Position numbers and translations under genes: made by a program. A stretch of 64,000 nt of DNA. It comes from Closterium sp. NIES-65 (lineage: Eukaryota > Streptophyta > Zygnematophyceae > Desmidiales > Closteriaceae). Of the stretch, positions 41,911-53,918 are shown in pieces (position 1 is the stretch's first letter; every line of letters begins with the position of its first letter). The stretch covers positions 310,001 to 374,000 of the forward strand of contig CANXME010002528.1 in NCBI GenBank assembly GCA_948144175.1, read 5' to 3'. The notes below the pieces were generated by a model, which worked only from the letters and a program-made list of their open reading frames with translations, ran no database searches and was not told where the DNA came from.

Positions 41911-42508
41911 ACTGTCACTCCTCAAGTATACCACCTTCTGTTGTTTTTACAGCAATGCTGAAGTGTTTGTTGTGCCTCTTCCAGTCTCTTTGGGTGACAA
42001 CAAGATACAGCTACGGTAGTTGGATATATTTTGAGGCATACGGTATGGAAAACACGATCAATCATCTTCCTTAAAATGCCAACAGAACACGGTCAATCAT
42101 GCATATCAGCTCATAAGTTCCAGGTTTCCAAAATACGGTAATCCCTTACAATCCCTCACTTTCTGATTTCGCACTCCTTTCATTTTCTGATTTTGAGTTA
42201 CTTTCCTTTCTGATTTCGCACTACTTTCCTACAGCCCACACCCCAAGCCACTCAGGCATGTCTTATGTAGCCTGCCCTCATGCACCTCTTGCCCAACTAG
42301 CCCAGCACATGACCGTTTTCCAACTTTGCAAGAAGCAAATTGAACCAACAACCACCACTCCATGCCTCACTCCTCCACATGCATGCCCCCCACCCCACTA
42401 TACTTCACTCACACCCCTTGCTTCCACGCCTCTCTTCAGTCTCCCCTAGACAGTCACAGTCAACTGTTTCCTCCCCTCACCTCCTATCCATCATCACTCC
42501 CTGCCACC
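41911..42508. other. no gene recognised
   Basis: Pyrimidine-rich DNA with CTGATTTCGCACTCCTTTC-like words repeated three times near 42160-42230. Nothing coding was seen before the 3' end of the LRR gene at 42509. Confidence 0.4.
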
Positions 42509-43605
42509 CTACCTGCCTATCCGCCGGCGTACAGCATCGTTCCTAAGCCAACCCCCTTCTGGCGGATAGAATTCGGTCAGCTTGGTCAGGGCAGTCAGGT
42601 GCTGCAGCCCATCATTGGTGACCGCCGTGTCATTCAGCCAGAGTTGCTCAAGCCCCGTCAGCGTCCCCACATGCACCATGCCATCACTTGTCACACCCTC
42701 GCAATAAGAAAGATATAGCGTTCTGAGAGAGGAGAGGCCTGTCAAGTGCGGCAGGCCATCATCGGTCACCTTGGTCCGTTGGAGATCAAGGCGTTCGAGG
42801 CTGGTCAAGGACCCAATGCCTTCCAAGGTGCTGTCTGAGAGATCTGCTTTTTGGAGGTTTAGCATCTGCAGGCATGGCAGCCTGTAGAGGTGCTTGAAGC
42901 CCTCCGCACTGAAGCCTGAGCTCCACCCCAGGTCAATGCTCTTCAGATGGGTCATGGTGGATACATGTCCCAGCATGGCATCTGAGATGTGGTGATGTTT
43001 CAAGTCCAGATCAAAATTTCCTGATGCTGACTTGATTTTCTGAAAGACATGGAGAACGAGGGAAAGGATTACAGAAGAATGAAAGACATTACGGTGTTAA
43101 GGATAGCAGGCAACGCATGCCCTGAATATATGCACTCAACACTCACCTGCCATGCAGCCCTCTGATCGCCTTTATTCTGCCTTATTTCCAGCTCAACATT
43201 CATCTTCAGATCTTGTGTCCTCTGCCATTCCTTCAAGGCTGCCAAGTCCTCCAAGACACGTGGCCAGTTCAACTCCTGCTCCTCCCTCCTCTCCTCCTCC
43301 AGTGCAGACTCAGCTGGCATTTCTTGCCTTCTCTTCCTACTCCTCCCTCTTTCATCCGATCCCCTACTGCTCTCAGCCACTTTCTCTGCCGAATCCCCCT
43401 TCACCATTGCCAACTCTTGCTTTACCGCTTCCAACTCTGCCTTCATCACAGCAATAGTCGACTCATTCCTTTCCTCCACAGCAGTCAACATTCGCCGCAA
43501 CTCATTCACCTCCTCCTTGTGTGCTACAACGTCCTCTGTCAGTGCTGCCAGCACCTGCTCTTTGATCACATCGATCACTACCCCCATCACCCTTTCAGCA
43601 GCCAT
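42509..43605 (-). CDS. coiled-coil / leucine-rich-repeat protein (paralogue 3), intact
   Basis: Exon 1 is 43605-43147 (153 codons, MAAERVMGVVIDVIKEQVLA), with a heptad-rich coil and a basic patch (RGRSRKRRQE). Exon 2 is 43039-42509 (176 codons plus TAG), with LRRs such as KVTDDGLPHLTGLSSLRTLY and AVTNDGLQHLTALTKLTEF. The intron is phase 0 with a GTGAGT donor and TTTCAG acceptor. The 329-residue product is shorter than paralogue 2 and ends in RNDAVRRRIGR, an ending shared with the protein at 58062. Exon 1 is closest to the broken paralogue at 51779. No membrane segment or signal peptide was seen. Function is inferred only as protein interaction. Confidence 0.85.
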
Positions 43606-43649
43606 GTGTATTTATCAGTCAGATGACTGATTCTTGTGTTCAGCTGCCA

Positions 43650-46064
43650 ATTCCTACACTGCAGCCTGGGACAATCTGAAAGTACAAGGCGCGGGAGAAC
43701 AATAGAAGGAAATGAATGTCATATTATGAGCAAGAAATTGGCAGGACTAAGGCTGAAGAGTCGGCTCGGCTGGAGCACGGTGGGCTGCAGTGCAAAAACG
43801 TGAGCAAGGAGAAGCGAGATGCAGCAGGACATGGGAGAGAGGGTGCAGTGGCTAAACCAGGGGAGGGAGTAGGGCAGCAGGAGGAGGGGATAAGCGGCAG
43901 CAGCAGGGGAAAGAGGACATAAGCAACAGCAGCGGGGGGGAGGAGAGGATACGGAAATAGAGAATGATGACATGAACGTACTGAGTGCATGCAAGGAATA
44001 GGACTGGGATGGATACAATGGACCATATGGACGGCATGTAATAATAAACACAGTCAGCGTAAGGAGATGAGACTGGTGCGAGAAAAGTTGAATTGCTTGG
44101 GAGAACGAGAGGACGGACAGAGCTGAGAACGAGTGCAGCCAAAAAGAAAAGGCAGAGCGAAGGGGAAGAAAGGAAACAGAGCAGCATGGATGGCAAGATA
44201 CGAGGTGAAGATCCGTGATGAGAGGCAGAGATTAGAGGGTGAGAGAAATGATGCTCGGTGAAACAAGCAATAGGTCTAAGGGTGTACAACGGCTAGAGTG
44301 AAGATAAGAATGAAGATAGAAAGAAAAGCATTCCGAATCTGGTGTAAAGTGGATGGATGGAACCTGGAGGTCCGTACGAGTTTGAAGCAGCTTTACATGA
44401 AGGACACACACGAGATAGTCGGACAGACAATGTAACAGCGCACAGCATGTGAGACAACTAGACCATGTGCATGACAATGAGGCTTTGCCGTTGAAGAGAA
44501 CAGTCAGGAGATGCGAACGAGACAAGGTGCAGTGCACTGATAGAAGGTAGCCTGAACGAAGGTGCATACCTTGTAAGATGACCGCAGAACGAAGGAGTGA
44601 ATGGAATGGAGCACCTCAGGCAGAAAGCGCGTGGTGGTAAGATATCCTGCAGTTCGAAACGGGGAGGAGTTGCAGAGTGCAGAGACGCAGTTATGCGGAT
44701 TCGAGAGTGGGGGAACAGGTGGCGAAATTCAACGACTTCGACTCTTGCATCACATTATGATCCATACGATGTGAATGCTTGGCTGAGATAGGGTGAAGAA
44801 CAGAAAAGCGATTCTCTTAATAACATAGACTCTGAGTGGCGGGCCGAGCAAGAGGGGAGGGCAAAGAATTAAAGGTTTCGAAGCTGACGACAAGACTGCA
44901 CAACTAGGGGAAAGGAGATGCAAGTCGAAATTATGGTAGATCCAAGCCACACTAAGAAACAGCAAGATGAGTAAAAGCACAGACATAGGCAGCGCATCGC
45001 ACTGAGGAAGAAAGTTGACAAGTGGTACAGCTCAGGGAAGGATGAAAAGGGAGGAGCAGAACTAATGGGAAGAGAAGCACGATTTGTTCAATCTTTGAGT
45101 GAGGCAGGAGACGGATCCAGGACGAGGTGCAGCAATGGACGACCACTCAGTTTGGACCGACAGTGCGTACCAGGTGAGTTGTTGAGTAGAGGTGGCAGGT
45201 GATCGAGCCAGATGGTAGCAACAAGCTGCCAGTTTGAAACAACTACAGATCGTGCCAGGAGACAACACTCTTAGCAGTTGCCAGCGCTTCACGGTAGAGA
45301 GGACGCAAAGGAGAGCGTAAGATGATACTACTACAAATCGGGGGATAACTCGTAATTCTGAGGCAGGGGGATAAGATCAGAACGGATCCGTGGACAGGAG
45401 GAGGGGCACACGAGAGAGGACAGGAGGTAAAATTCATGGTACATTATCCATGCAACGCGCTGCGATTTCTCCCAATCCCATCCGTCCATTCCTGACCGTT
45501 TTCCTCTCATATCTCTCCATCCCATGCCTTAGCCGGTCCCCGCCGTGAGGCACCGCTGTTCCACCAACCAACCCATCATCTCGTGTGCGATGAGCAGCCG
45601 CAGCGTGCCAGGCTGCATCACACGTGGGAAACGCATGCATTGAGTTGATCGTGAACGCGTTATGAGGTTTTGGGATCTTTTGGGGACAATCGCTACTCTA
45701 GCCCGCCTTCAGCTCGCTTCACCCTGTCGGTCGCAGTGCCTTGAACTTGCATGCTGGATCTCGCACTGAAAACTGAACGAAACATAGACCTAAACGTGGC
45801 TTCATCGCGTTGGACATCCGAAGTGCGTTTGCGCAAAAGGCCACTGTTGGTCGCTCTCGATGGACTGACACGTGGCGGCACAAACGGCTATCGAATGTGC
45901 ACGGTAAGACCCGTGCTTGCTGGCGCGGATATAGCTGTTGGCGAACAGACGTAGCGTTTAGCTTAGTTAGTAGTGCCAGCGAGTAGCGGGGAAGATTGTG
46001 TGGAGGAAATTGGTGACTAAGGTATTGCGAATGTGAAATGCCCGTCGAGTTCAATCTCTGCTTC
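43650..46064. other. purine-rich upstream tract of the minus-strand LRR gene
   Basis: The plus strand is AG-rich to about 45430. Phrases such as GTACCAGGTGAGTTGTTGAG with AGCAACAAGCTG (45165-45230) recur near 62570-62620, pointing to duplicated intron or leader sequence. A 68-codon minus-strand frame at 45434-45640 has no family. No gene can be supported. Confidence 0.4.
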
Positions 46065-46244
46065 TTAGGGCGCTTCACCTCTCAGTTCGAACAGCACGGT
46101 TGTTCAAACAGGCGAAATGTTACAAATTTCGCCACTCCTCGTATGGGTGTTCGTGACGTCGTTATTCGGAAATTTCGCGAATCTGAACAGAGCTGTCACA
46201 CGGGGCACGAAGCTCTCCATTCCGCACGTTCGAACAGAGTTGTT

Positions 46245-47522
46245 GAGAGAATTTCTCCAGACCCGGAAACGGTGATTTGCCGTTGCACACGTGGCCTTGA
46301 ATTGCTACCGTGGTCGGACAATTCGATGATAATTGCTCGAGTGGTCTTGCCAGAGGTTTCCTCTGGCATTTTTTTTTATCCGCCACATTACCCAAAACCG
46401 GTTTTTAGCCCTGAAATTCTTATGTCGAACTTGTCTCTTCCTGTGAAAGTGTGACGCGCCCGGAAAGACGTGCACGAGGGCGGCGCCGTCACTGTTCGGA
46501 TACGCGGCAAAAATCGGCACGGTAATCTAGGCAAACAGTTGCGCTCAATTTCGGTCCATATCGTAACCAATCCGTGCATAGTTATATGATTCCCCGATCA
46601 TATACTCAGTTGCACGGATGTCAGTACGCGCGACCAATTACAGAGTGTGCTTGATTGGTCGACTTTATACGTGGGGCCTTTTCTGACCTTGCACGTCCAA
46701 TAAGACGCGGTCATGTAAGATTGCGCTCATATGAAACCGCATATTTACCTATATGAGCGCGCATATGTGATGCTGAAATGCGTGTGTAATCTGTTTTATT
46801 AATATAAAACTATGTTTATAAATTTGAGAGACGTTATCACTACCGGCGTTTTGCCATTATACCTATATCAAACTGTTCATACCTATATCGCACAGCGTGA
46901 TATAGGTATAATGGCAAAACGTCGGCAGTCATAATGTCTCTCGAATTTATTAATATAGCTTTAGATTAGTAAAACAGATCATACACATATTCGAGCATCA
47001 CATATGCGCGCTCATATAGGTAAATATGCGGTTTTATATGAGCGCGATCTTACATGACCGCGTCTGATTGGACGCGCAAGGTTAGAAAAGGCCCCGCGCA
47101 TAAAGTCGACCAATTAGGCGCACTCTGTAACTGGTCGCGCGTACTGACATCCGTCCAACTGAATATATGATCGTGGAATCATATAACTATACGCGGATTG
47201 GTTACGACATGGACCGAAATTGAGCGCAACTGTTTGCCTAGATGAGTGTGCTGATTTTTGTCGCGTATCAGAATAGTGACATTGTCGCCCTCGTGCACGT
47301 CTTTCCGGGTACGCCACACTTTCGCGGGAAGAGACACGTTCAACGTAAGAATTTCAGGGCTAAATACCGGTTTTGGGTAATGTGCCAGATTAAAAAAATT
47401 CCAGAGGAAACCTCTGGCAAGACCACTCGAGCAATTATCATCGAATTGTCCGACCACGATAGCAATTCGAGGCCACGTGTGCAGCGGCAAATCACCGTTT
47501 CGGGGTCTGGAGAAATTCTCTC
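46245..47522. mobile_element. foldback element with ~625-bp inverted arms, MULE-like
   Basis: Two long arms, 46245 to about 46870 and about 46898 to 47522, are inverted copies of each other around a central loop of about 27 bp. The ends are GAGAGAATTTCTCCAG and CTGGAGAAATTCTCTC. A perfect 9-bp duplication, AGAGTTGTT, flanks it at 46236-46244 and 47523-47531. Nine-bp duplications with long terminal repeats fit Mutator-like elements. It has no coding capacity. The arms differ at scattered positions, so it is not brand new. Confidence 0.88.
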
Positions 47523-47676
47523 AGAGTTGTTCGAACAAAGTTGGGTTTGGCGAGAGGGATTCCGCATGGACGACTGATTTGATTGGTTGGCAGGCTTAAA
47601 GTCGCAGACGAATGTTTGCGACCATTGCAAATGTCGCCATGCAGGAGAAAGTTCATCGAAAAGGACATTGTTGTTG

Positions 47677-48034
47677 CGGCCATTTTCAGGTGCATGCCGT
47701 TTAGTGAAGGCGCGCTTTTCAGGTGCATGCCAGTGCGTACACTGGTCTCAGGTTAAATTATTTCTTTCGTAGATGCAATTTGCGGCAGAAATGCAATCAT
47801 TGCACTGAGTGACGTCAGAAAATGAAGCATCGAGAGCCAACCATTCCGATTCCGATTTGCGTAGCCCGAAATTGCATCTATTTCAGACCTATTGTGTCAA
47901 ATTTAATTGAATCCTGATCAATGTGTATGTGTACAATTACGAGAGACATAGTTTAAACTGAGACAAGTGTACGCAACCTGGCATGCACCTGAAAAGCGCG
48001 CCTCGACTAAACGGCATGCACCTGAAAATGGCCG
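47677..48034. mobile_element. 358-bp inverted-repeat element
   Basis: Begins CGGCCATTTTCAGGTGCATG and ends with the inverse, CATGCACCTGAAAATGGCCG. It is flanked by TTGTTGTTG at 47668-47676 and 48035-48043. Each arm contains TTTTCAGGTGCATGCC twice, so the word occurs four times in mirror layout. The 9-bp duplication suggests a MULE-like MITE, but the flank is a simple repeat, so its true length could be 8 or 9. Confidence 0.8.
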
Positions 48035-48336
48035 TTGTTGTTGGGAAACAACAAGGTGAGCAGTAGTAGAAGAGCACGAAGAGACATTTTGACTGGATGG
48101 GCGAAAAATGAGTCAAACTTGAATGGCAGATGACTGAATTATTTTCTTGCGACGTTTTGCGAAGCCGTCCAACACTTGGCGACGTCGCATGTTCGAAGAG
48201 GCTGTCACCTCTAGTCACGAGCTATCACATTCGCCAGGGTGTTCAAATTTGTGTTCGGATCTCGGGAAACTGTTCGTACAGTGAATTCTGACGTGTTCGG
48301 ATTTGGGCCTTCCAGCCCCGAGGTGATGCGCCCTTA

Positions 48337-51300
48337 GCTGTTACCATCCCAGCCTTCGCAAAACACCGAATCTGCTTGCGACTTGAGCAGTTACGGGAAC
48401 TTTGTTGATGTTATGAGTTTTATTAGACAGAGTGCGCGGAAGACTTCTATAAAGAGAAAGAATTACAGCATTCCTCAGTGCTCAGGAATGATTAAGGAGC
48501 ACGCATTTATAGGGTCGAACCCGTGCTAGGCGAGGACCTCGGGACGTGGTTGGGTTGGATGTGTCGCGATTGGTGCGGGGCGACTCGGCATTGGTTCGGT
48601 GCGGAAGTGTAGGCCGAGCCAACTGACGCGATGTGCTCGGGCTATACCCGTCAGTAAGGAATTGGCAAATTACTTACAGTTGAGTTGAGACCTAATGTGC
48701 AAGTCCATGTGACGTTCCCATTTCACCCCACGCATGTTCCTTGAGCGAGGTACAGCGCCAGTGCCATTTATCCTTCCTCACCCGTTACAAAATCTCCAAA
48801 CGTATTCGCACTCTGGAAGCGTAATTTTGCTCACGTGACGACATTGTATGGAGCTGATTCTTCGCACTTCGTGCACACAACGTTGAATGAGCTAAATTCT
48901 GGTTACCCGTCAACCCCGATTTTGAAACGCAGCACGAGCCACGAGCAGAACCATTCAGCACGTTAGTGTCACTCTACTAATGGCGCATATTCAGCCTTCA
49001 AACCCGCGTCGCTGTTAGTGCAAGTCATACGGCCGCACTCTATCTTATCTTCTCGTTTCAAAGCCATCTTCTCCGTCGCGTGAGAATCGCATCTCAGATC
49101 GTTTGGCGTCTCTGGAACCCCGTTGCGCCTAGCAGGCAACATTGCCTTTTCTGGCCGTACGTCGTTTCACCCTGCGAAACCCTAGGAACCGTTCTGAACT
49201 TCTGATGTAAGGCTGGTCCCGTCATTTCACTGCTCGCACGCTGGCACAGCCCTCATCATCTTTCGCTAATGGTTCCAAGTCCTTTCATGCTCCTTAGCTC
49301 CGTGTCTCTCGCCCCTTTGCCACCAAACCATCTCCATTCCATGTTCCCGTAGCTCATGGTAAGATATAGAAAAGCTAAGTCGTTTATCCATGAATAAAAG
49401 CGCCACTCCTCCGTGCCCGTATTAGGGCAATCTGACGCCAATCCGAGTATTCATATAGTATTACATTGGCAAGAAAACAACGACTGTGTGGCATCGCATT
49501 CCTGCAAGTCCCATCACCACACATCCCTGTCTATTTGCTCTCCTCATTTGAATCTGCGCCATTACATCCATAATGCAGCTGTTTCGCGCTATAATTGAGA
49601 AGTGCCATATTCGCTATTGCTAGAGCTGTGCAGCAGTGCTAGCCTGCAACCCTTAGTAAGCTCGCGCCTCAGTCTTCTTGGTTGGCCACTTAATGTTGTC
49701 ACGAGCAGCGAGCGAGGCGAGTAGAAATTGCCTAGGTTTGTCTTATCAAGCCAACAGGGTGTAGCGAATATTAGTTGCATTGAGTACTTTCCCGGTCTCG
49801 CCCATCCCATCCCATTGCTTCCGTCCCTCGCGCCAGTTTCAGAATCGCCAATCCTCGCACTGTAGATAGACTGACCCTGCACACCGCTGCTGAGTCGCTA
49901 CACGAGACGTGGAAAACATCGACACCTGAAGGAATTCTGAAGAAAAGGTAACCACTCTGACACCTCAGTCATTACATGGAATGGAACCTCCCTATTGTAT
50001 CTCAGTCTTGGCCTTCCGCATTTCAAGACTCCCAGCGTAAGAGCCATGGTGCTCGTACATGTATCAGAACCCGTTGTGTAACTTTTGATGCATTATTGGC
50101 CTGGGCCCTTCCCGTCCCGCTGATTCTCTCCTTGGCTCATTCCTCATGCTGTTGCACTGTCCCGGGATCTCACGGACCTACCTGTGTCATTGCGTGAATG
50201 CACCAGATCATTTACACAGTACGCCCAGCTCTTTTAGTAAAGTTTCACGCTTGGATCTGAGCTAGCTTGCCTTGGACAGATCAAGTCTATGAGTGACCTA
50301 GCCTGTGATTAAGCTCGCCAGTGCCTGACCAAACTCGCATTGTCTGAGCAGGACATAGATCGGATCCTCTATGTCACCCCATAACAGTTTTAACCACCCT
50401 CCGTACTGCCAAGGACCCCTCCCATCAACTCCGATTCTCGTATTCCATAACACTCTGGTGTGGTCTATGCATGAGCAATGACTGACTGAGTAGGGTCAAT
50501 ATTGCTGCTATCCGCTTCAGCTCGCCTTGTGTGGCCTAGGCCCTGACCACCAAGCCGAGTCTAACTCGCTCGCTCCGAGCCAAAGTTAGTGCATGTCCGT
50601 CATGCGGCTCGAATCTAATGCCCGAGTTGAGGAGGCTGCTGGCAGCAAGCTGCCGCTCTCGCCACTAGGCTTGCGACCCACGAGCCACCCCGTCTCGACC
50701 TCCTCCAGCAGGTATGTAGTCGACCAGCTCAGGGGATTTGGCACGTATCACGCTCCTCGCCAAATTCAACCAACGGAGGAGCTTTGAAAATTCATGGTTT
50801 CTGATCAGCCCCGTCATCTCAAGATGACCAGCTCGCTAAGAGCCGAGTGGAATCTCAGGCCACGTCGCAAGGCAACTTCAGGAATCTTCTGTCACTGCTC
50901 AAACGGCCAAGCCAATTGCTCAGCCCATTGCACTCTTTCTATGTATGCCATTCACTACCATTTATGTTCTCCCTTGCCCTCTACTTTCATTCCGCTTGTT
51001 GTGTGCTCGCTCTGGCGTCCCTCGCCTGCCTGACTGTGGTACGGAGAAACAATCCACTGATTTATCTTTTAAATGACTCGGTTCTATCCAGTGTGAGGAT
51101 GTGCATTTGGTTGGTGAGGTTGCATATTTCATGCCAGGCTGAGCTGAGCTCTTTGTCCCGTCGTCATTGCTGCTTCACATCCTCATGCAGCATCCCATCT
51201 TGCTGCCTTTCTCTTCCAGGATTCCTTTCTGGCCTGTTCCTGTTGGTTCTACGGCCACGTTTTGTAACCCTCACCTCACCTACTTGTATTGATGTCAAGG

Positions 51301-51778
51301 TGCGGTGGGAGTGCTGATATTGATTTACACAATGAATTCATTTTCGTTATGTAAGTTTTAAAAGGAAATGCGCGCTCTTCCTCGATTTTTTTTTTTTAAA
51401 TAGTTACGCGCGCTCGCATTGCCCCTCCTGACATCTTGCCTCCTCTGAACATCCTCCTCGCCTGGCCTCCCCTTGTTCTGCCGTCTCAATTCATGCCAAA
51501 TGCATGTGTGTGCACAAACATCAAACTTAAGTGCTTAACCCATACATATGCTCTCCATCTTGCCATCAGGTTTCTCTTCAATTGCTCCTTTGTTCTTCTC
51601 TTACTCACTCTGCACCTTGTCTTTGATTCCCATGCAACTGATTTTGCTCTGTGCACACTAAACACCCTCCCTCTTCCTCGTCTCGTGTGCGTTTCTTTTC
51701 CCTTTGTCAACTGCGTTGGCAGTTGAACGCAGGGATCCGCCAGTCATTGAACAAGGGCTGTTTCAGAGGAGTGACAAT
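48337..51778. other. no gene recognised
   Basis: I find only short open frames without family resemblance, splice context or repeats. An AT run lies at 51390-51402. The last part (about 50930-51720) is pyrimidine-rich, as expected upstream of the plus-strand LRR relic at 51779. Confidence 0.4.
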
Positions 51779-53013
51779 ATGGCTGCTGAGAGAGTGGCGA
51801 GTGGAGTGAACGAGTTGATCAAAGAGGCGGTGCTGGCAGCAGTGAGAGAGGAGCTGGCTGCACACAAGGAGGAGGTGAAAGAGTTGCAGCACATGCTGAC
51901 AGCAGTGAATAGGGAGTTGACAGCGGTTAAAGGGGAGTTGATAGTGGTGAAGGGGGGATTGGCAGTGGTGAAAGGGGGGTTGGCGGAACACGAGGACGCT
52001 ATGGCAGAGAGATTGGCTGAGAGCAGAAGGGCATCGGATGCGAGAGGCTTGAGAGAAAAGAGTAGAAAGAGAAAGCAAGAAACCACAGCGAATTTTGCCA
52101 GGGAGGAGGAGGGAGGTACAGGAGGTGGAGAAACTGGCAGCCTCTAAGGACAAGCAGATAATACGAAACCTGAAACAGAATGTTGCCGTGCAGATCACGC
52201 AGAGTGAAGGTGATCGGAAGATGGCATGGCAGGTGAGTGTGTGTTGAGTGAACTGTTCCACCTTGAGTGCGTGTTGAGTGAACTGTTCCACAGTTCACTC
52301 ATGCTTGCCACAGTTCCACCTTGAGTGTGTGGTGAGGTAATCCATTTCCTTGCTATGCTTTCCCTCTTCATCCTTCTTTTCCATGCAATCAAGTCAGCGT
52401 CACAGAAACCCAATTTGAACCTCGAGTGTTTCCACGGCCTCTCAGATGGTCATTCCTCTGCTTGTCATTCATTCGTTCCCTCTTCATCCATCTCCTCCAG
52501 AACATCAAGTCAGCATCACGAGATGCCAAAGCGAATTTTCAAAGCCTCTCGGATATCATTATTGGGCATGTGTCCACACTGACCCATCTGACGAGCATTG
52601 ACCTGCACTCTAGCTCAGGCTTCAGTGCAGAGGGCATCAAGCACCTCTACAGGCTGCCACGGCTGTGGAAGCTAGACCTCGAATGCACAGACGTCTCAGA
52701 CGGTGCCTAGGAGAAGATTGGGTCGTTGACCCATCTCAAGAAGCTTTTTCTCAATCAGACCAAGGTGACCGATGCTGGCCTGGCGCACTTGACAGCTCTG
52801 TCCTCTCTGAAAGAGCTCTGGTTGACTTCTTGCAGAGGTGTGACGAATGCTGGCATGGAGCATGTGGGGATGCTGACTGGACTTGCGGAGCTTGGCCTGG
52901 GTGGTACGGCAGTTACGGATGATGGGCTGCAGCGGCTCACTGCCCTGACCAAGCTGACATCTCTCTGGACACCGAAAGGGGCTTATCTGACGAACGTATT
53001 TGGCGGCGGATAG
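51779..53013 (+). pseudogene. coiled-coil / leucine-rich-repeat gene (paralogue 4), broken
   Basis: Exon 1 (51779-52232) starts MAAERVASGVNELIKEAVLA and matches paralogue 3, with heptads such as LTAVNRELTAVKGELIVVKG. Near 52105-52125 the reading frame shifts: the coil continues as REVQEVEKLAASKDKQIIR in another frame up to the donor at 52232. Exon 2 (52501-53013) has LRRs KVTDAGLAHLTALSSLKELW and AVTDDGLQRLTALTKLTSLW, but an in-frame TAG lies at 52708-52710, where paralogues have Leu. Just upstream (about 52392-52455) is a partial second copy of the LRR exon start (IKSASQKPNLNLECFHGLSD), close to paralogue 1. These changes make a functional full-length product unlikely. Confidence 0.78.
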
Positions 53014-53454
53014 GCGGGTAGGGTGGTAGTAAGTGATGATGGAAGGGAGGTGAGGGCGAGTTAACTGCGACTGTCTAGGGGAGACTGAGGAGCGATGTGG
53101 AGGCAAGGGGTGTGAAGAATGATGGAAGGCATGCATACAGAGGAGTGGGACATGGAATGGTGGTTGTGCACGGCTCAACTTGCATGCTGCAGAGAGTTCG
53201 AGAATGGAGGTGTAGAGCTCGTGCCTTGCAGCTGGATAGCAGCAGGTGCGGGGCTGGTTGGGCTAGAGACGACTGTCTGCCTGGCATCGCTTATGATGAA
53301 GGGGGGAGCGGTGATCAGCAGGGGGAAGTGATCATCAGCAGGGCGGGCGAGGAAGAGGAAGGGGAAGGGGAGGGGGGGTCGAGGCGGAGCAAGAGGGAGG
53401 GGGAGGGGAGGCGGGGAACTTGGACTCAAGGCGAGCAAGAGAGCAGTGAGGAAG

Positions 53455-53600
53455 GATGGAGTGGCAGCAGCAGTGGCGGCGACTGTGGCGGCAGCAGTGG
53501 CGGCAGCAGCGGCAGCAGCAGCGGCAGCAGCAGTGGCAGCAGCAGCGGCGGCAGCAGTGGCAAGAGCAGTGGCGGCAGCGGCAGCAGTGGGCGCGGGTTG
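53455..53600. repeat. GGC/AGC trinucleotide microsatellite
   Basis: About 48 triplets of AGC, AGT and GGC follow one another. In the plus-strand frame this would be a Ser/Gly run, but the flanking frame has no other sign of being a gene. Confidence 0.9.
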
Positions 53601-53918
53601 AGATCAGGAGTGAGTAGTGTTCCGCATGGCTGCACGAGGGGAGGTGCAGAAGAAATGCCAGGCCGTTTGGGTGCTGGGTGTACAATTACCTTTACGTGGA
53701 GAGAGTGTACATTAGCCGATAGGCAAGGAGTGGAAGTGTGTGCAAGTAGGTGGTGGACAAGGCCTTGCGTGTAAACAGCCTAGGGTAGGACAGTAATTTG
53801 TGAGCTTGCTTGCGCCCTGTCCTGAACTGAGACTGAACTGCTGGTAGTTTTGCTGGCTGACTTTGGATGCAAGCTTGTGTATGCCATACTTGATTCTGTT
53901 GAGAAATATAAAATGCCA

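Larger units (their letters stand above)
46068..48333. mobile_element. PIF/Harbinger-like MITE (copy 2) carrying two further elements
   Basis: Begins GGGCGCTTCACCTCTC and ends GAGGTGATGCGCCC, flanked by TTA at 46065-46067 and 48334-48336. Both ends and much of the core match copy 1 at 10600-11648. Two other elements have inserted: 46245-47522 and 47677-48034. Taking those and their duplications away leaves about 612 bp. It encodes no transposase. Confidence 0.83.

Noticed and set aside
48337-48680. A possible further LTR near 48400-48650
   Set aside because: I could not find matching ends, a primer-binding site or a second copy in the window.
19136-53014. Reading UAG as a sense codon (glutamine) in this genome
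   Set aside because: Several LRR paralogues end in TAG at the same C-terminal position, and the 843-codon transposase and three intact LRR genes contain no in-frame TAG.
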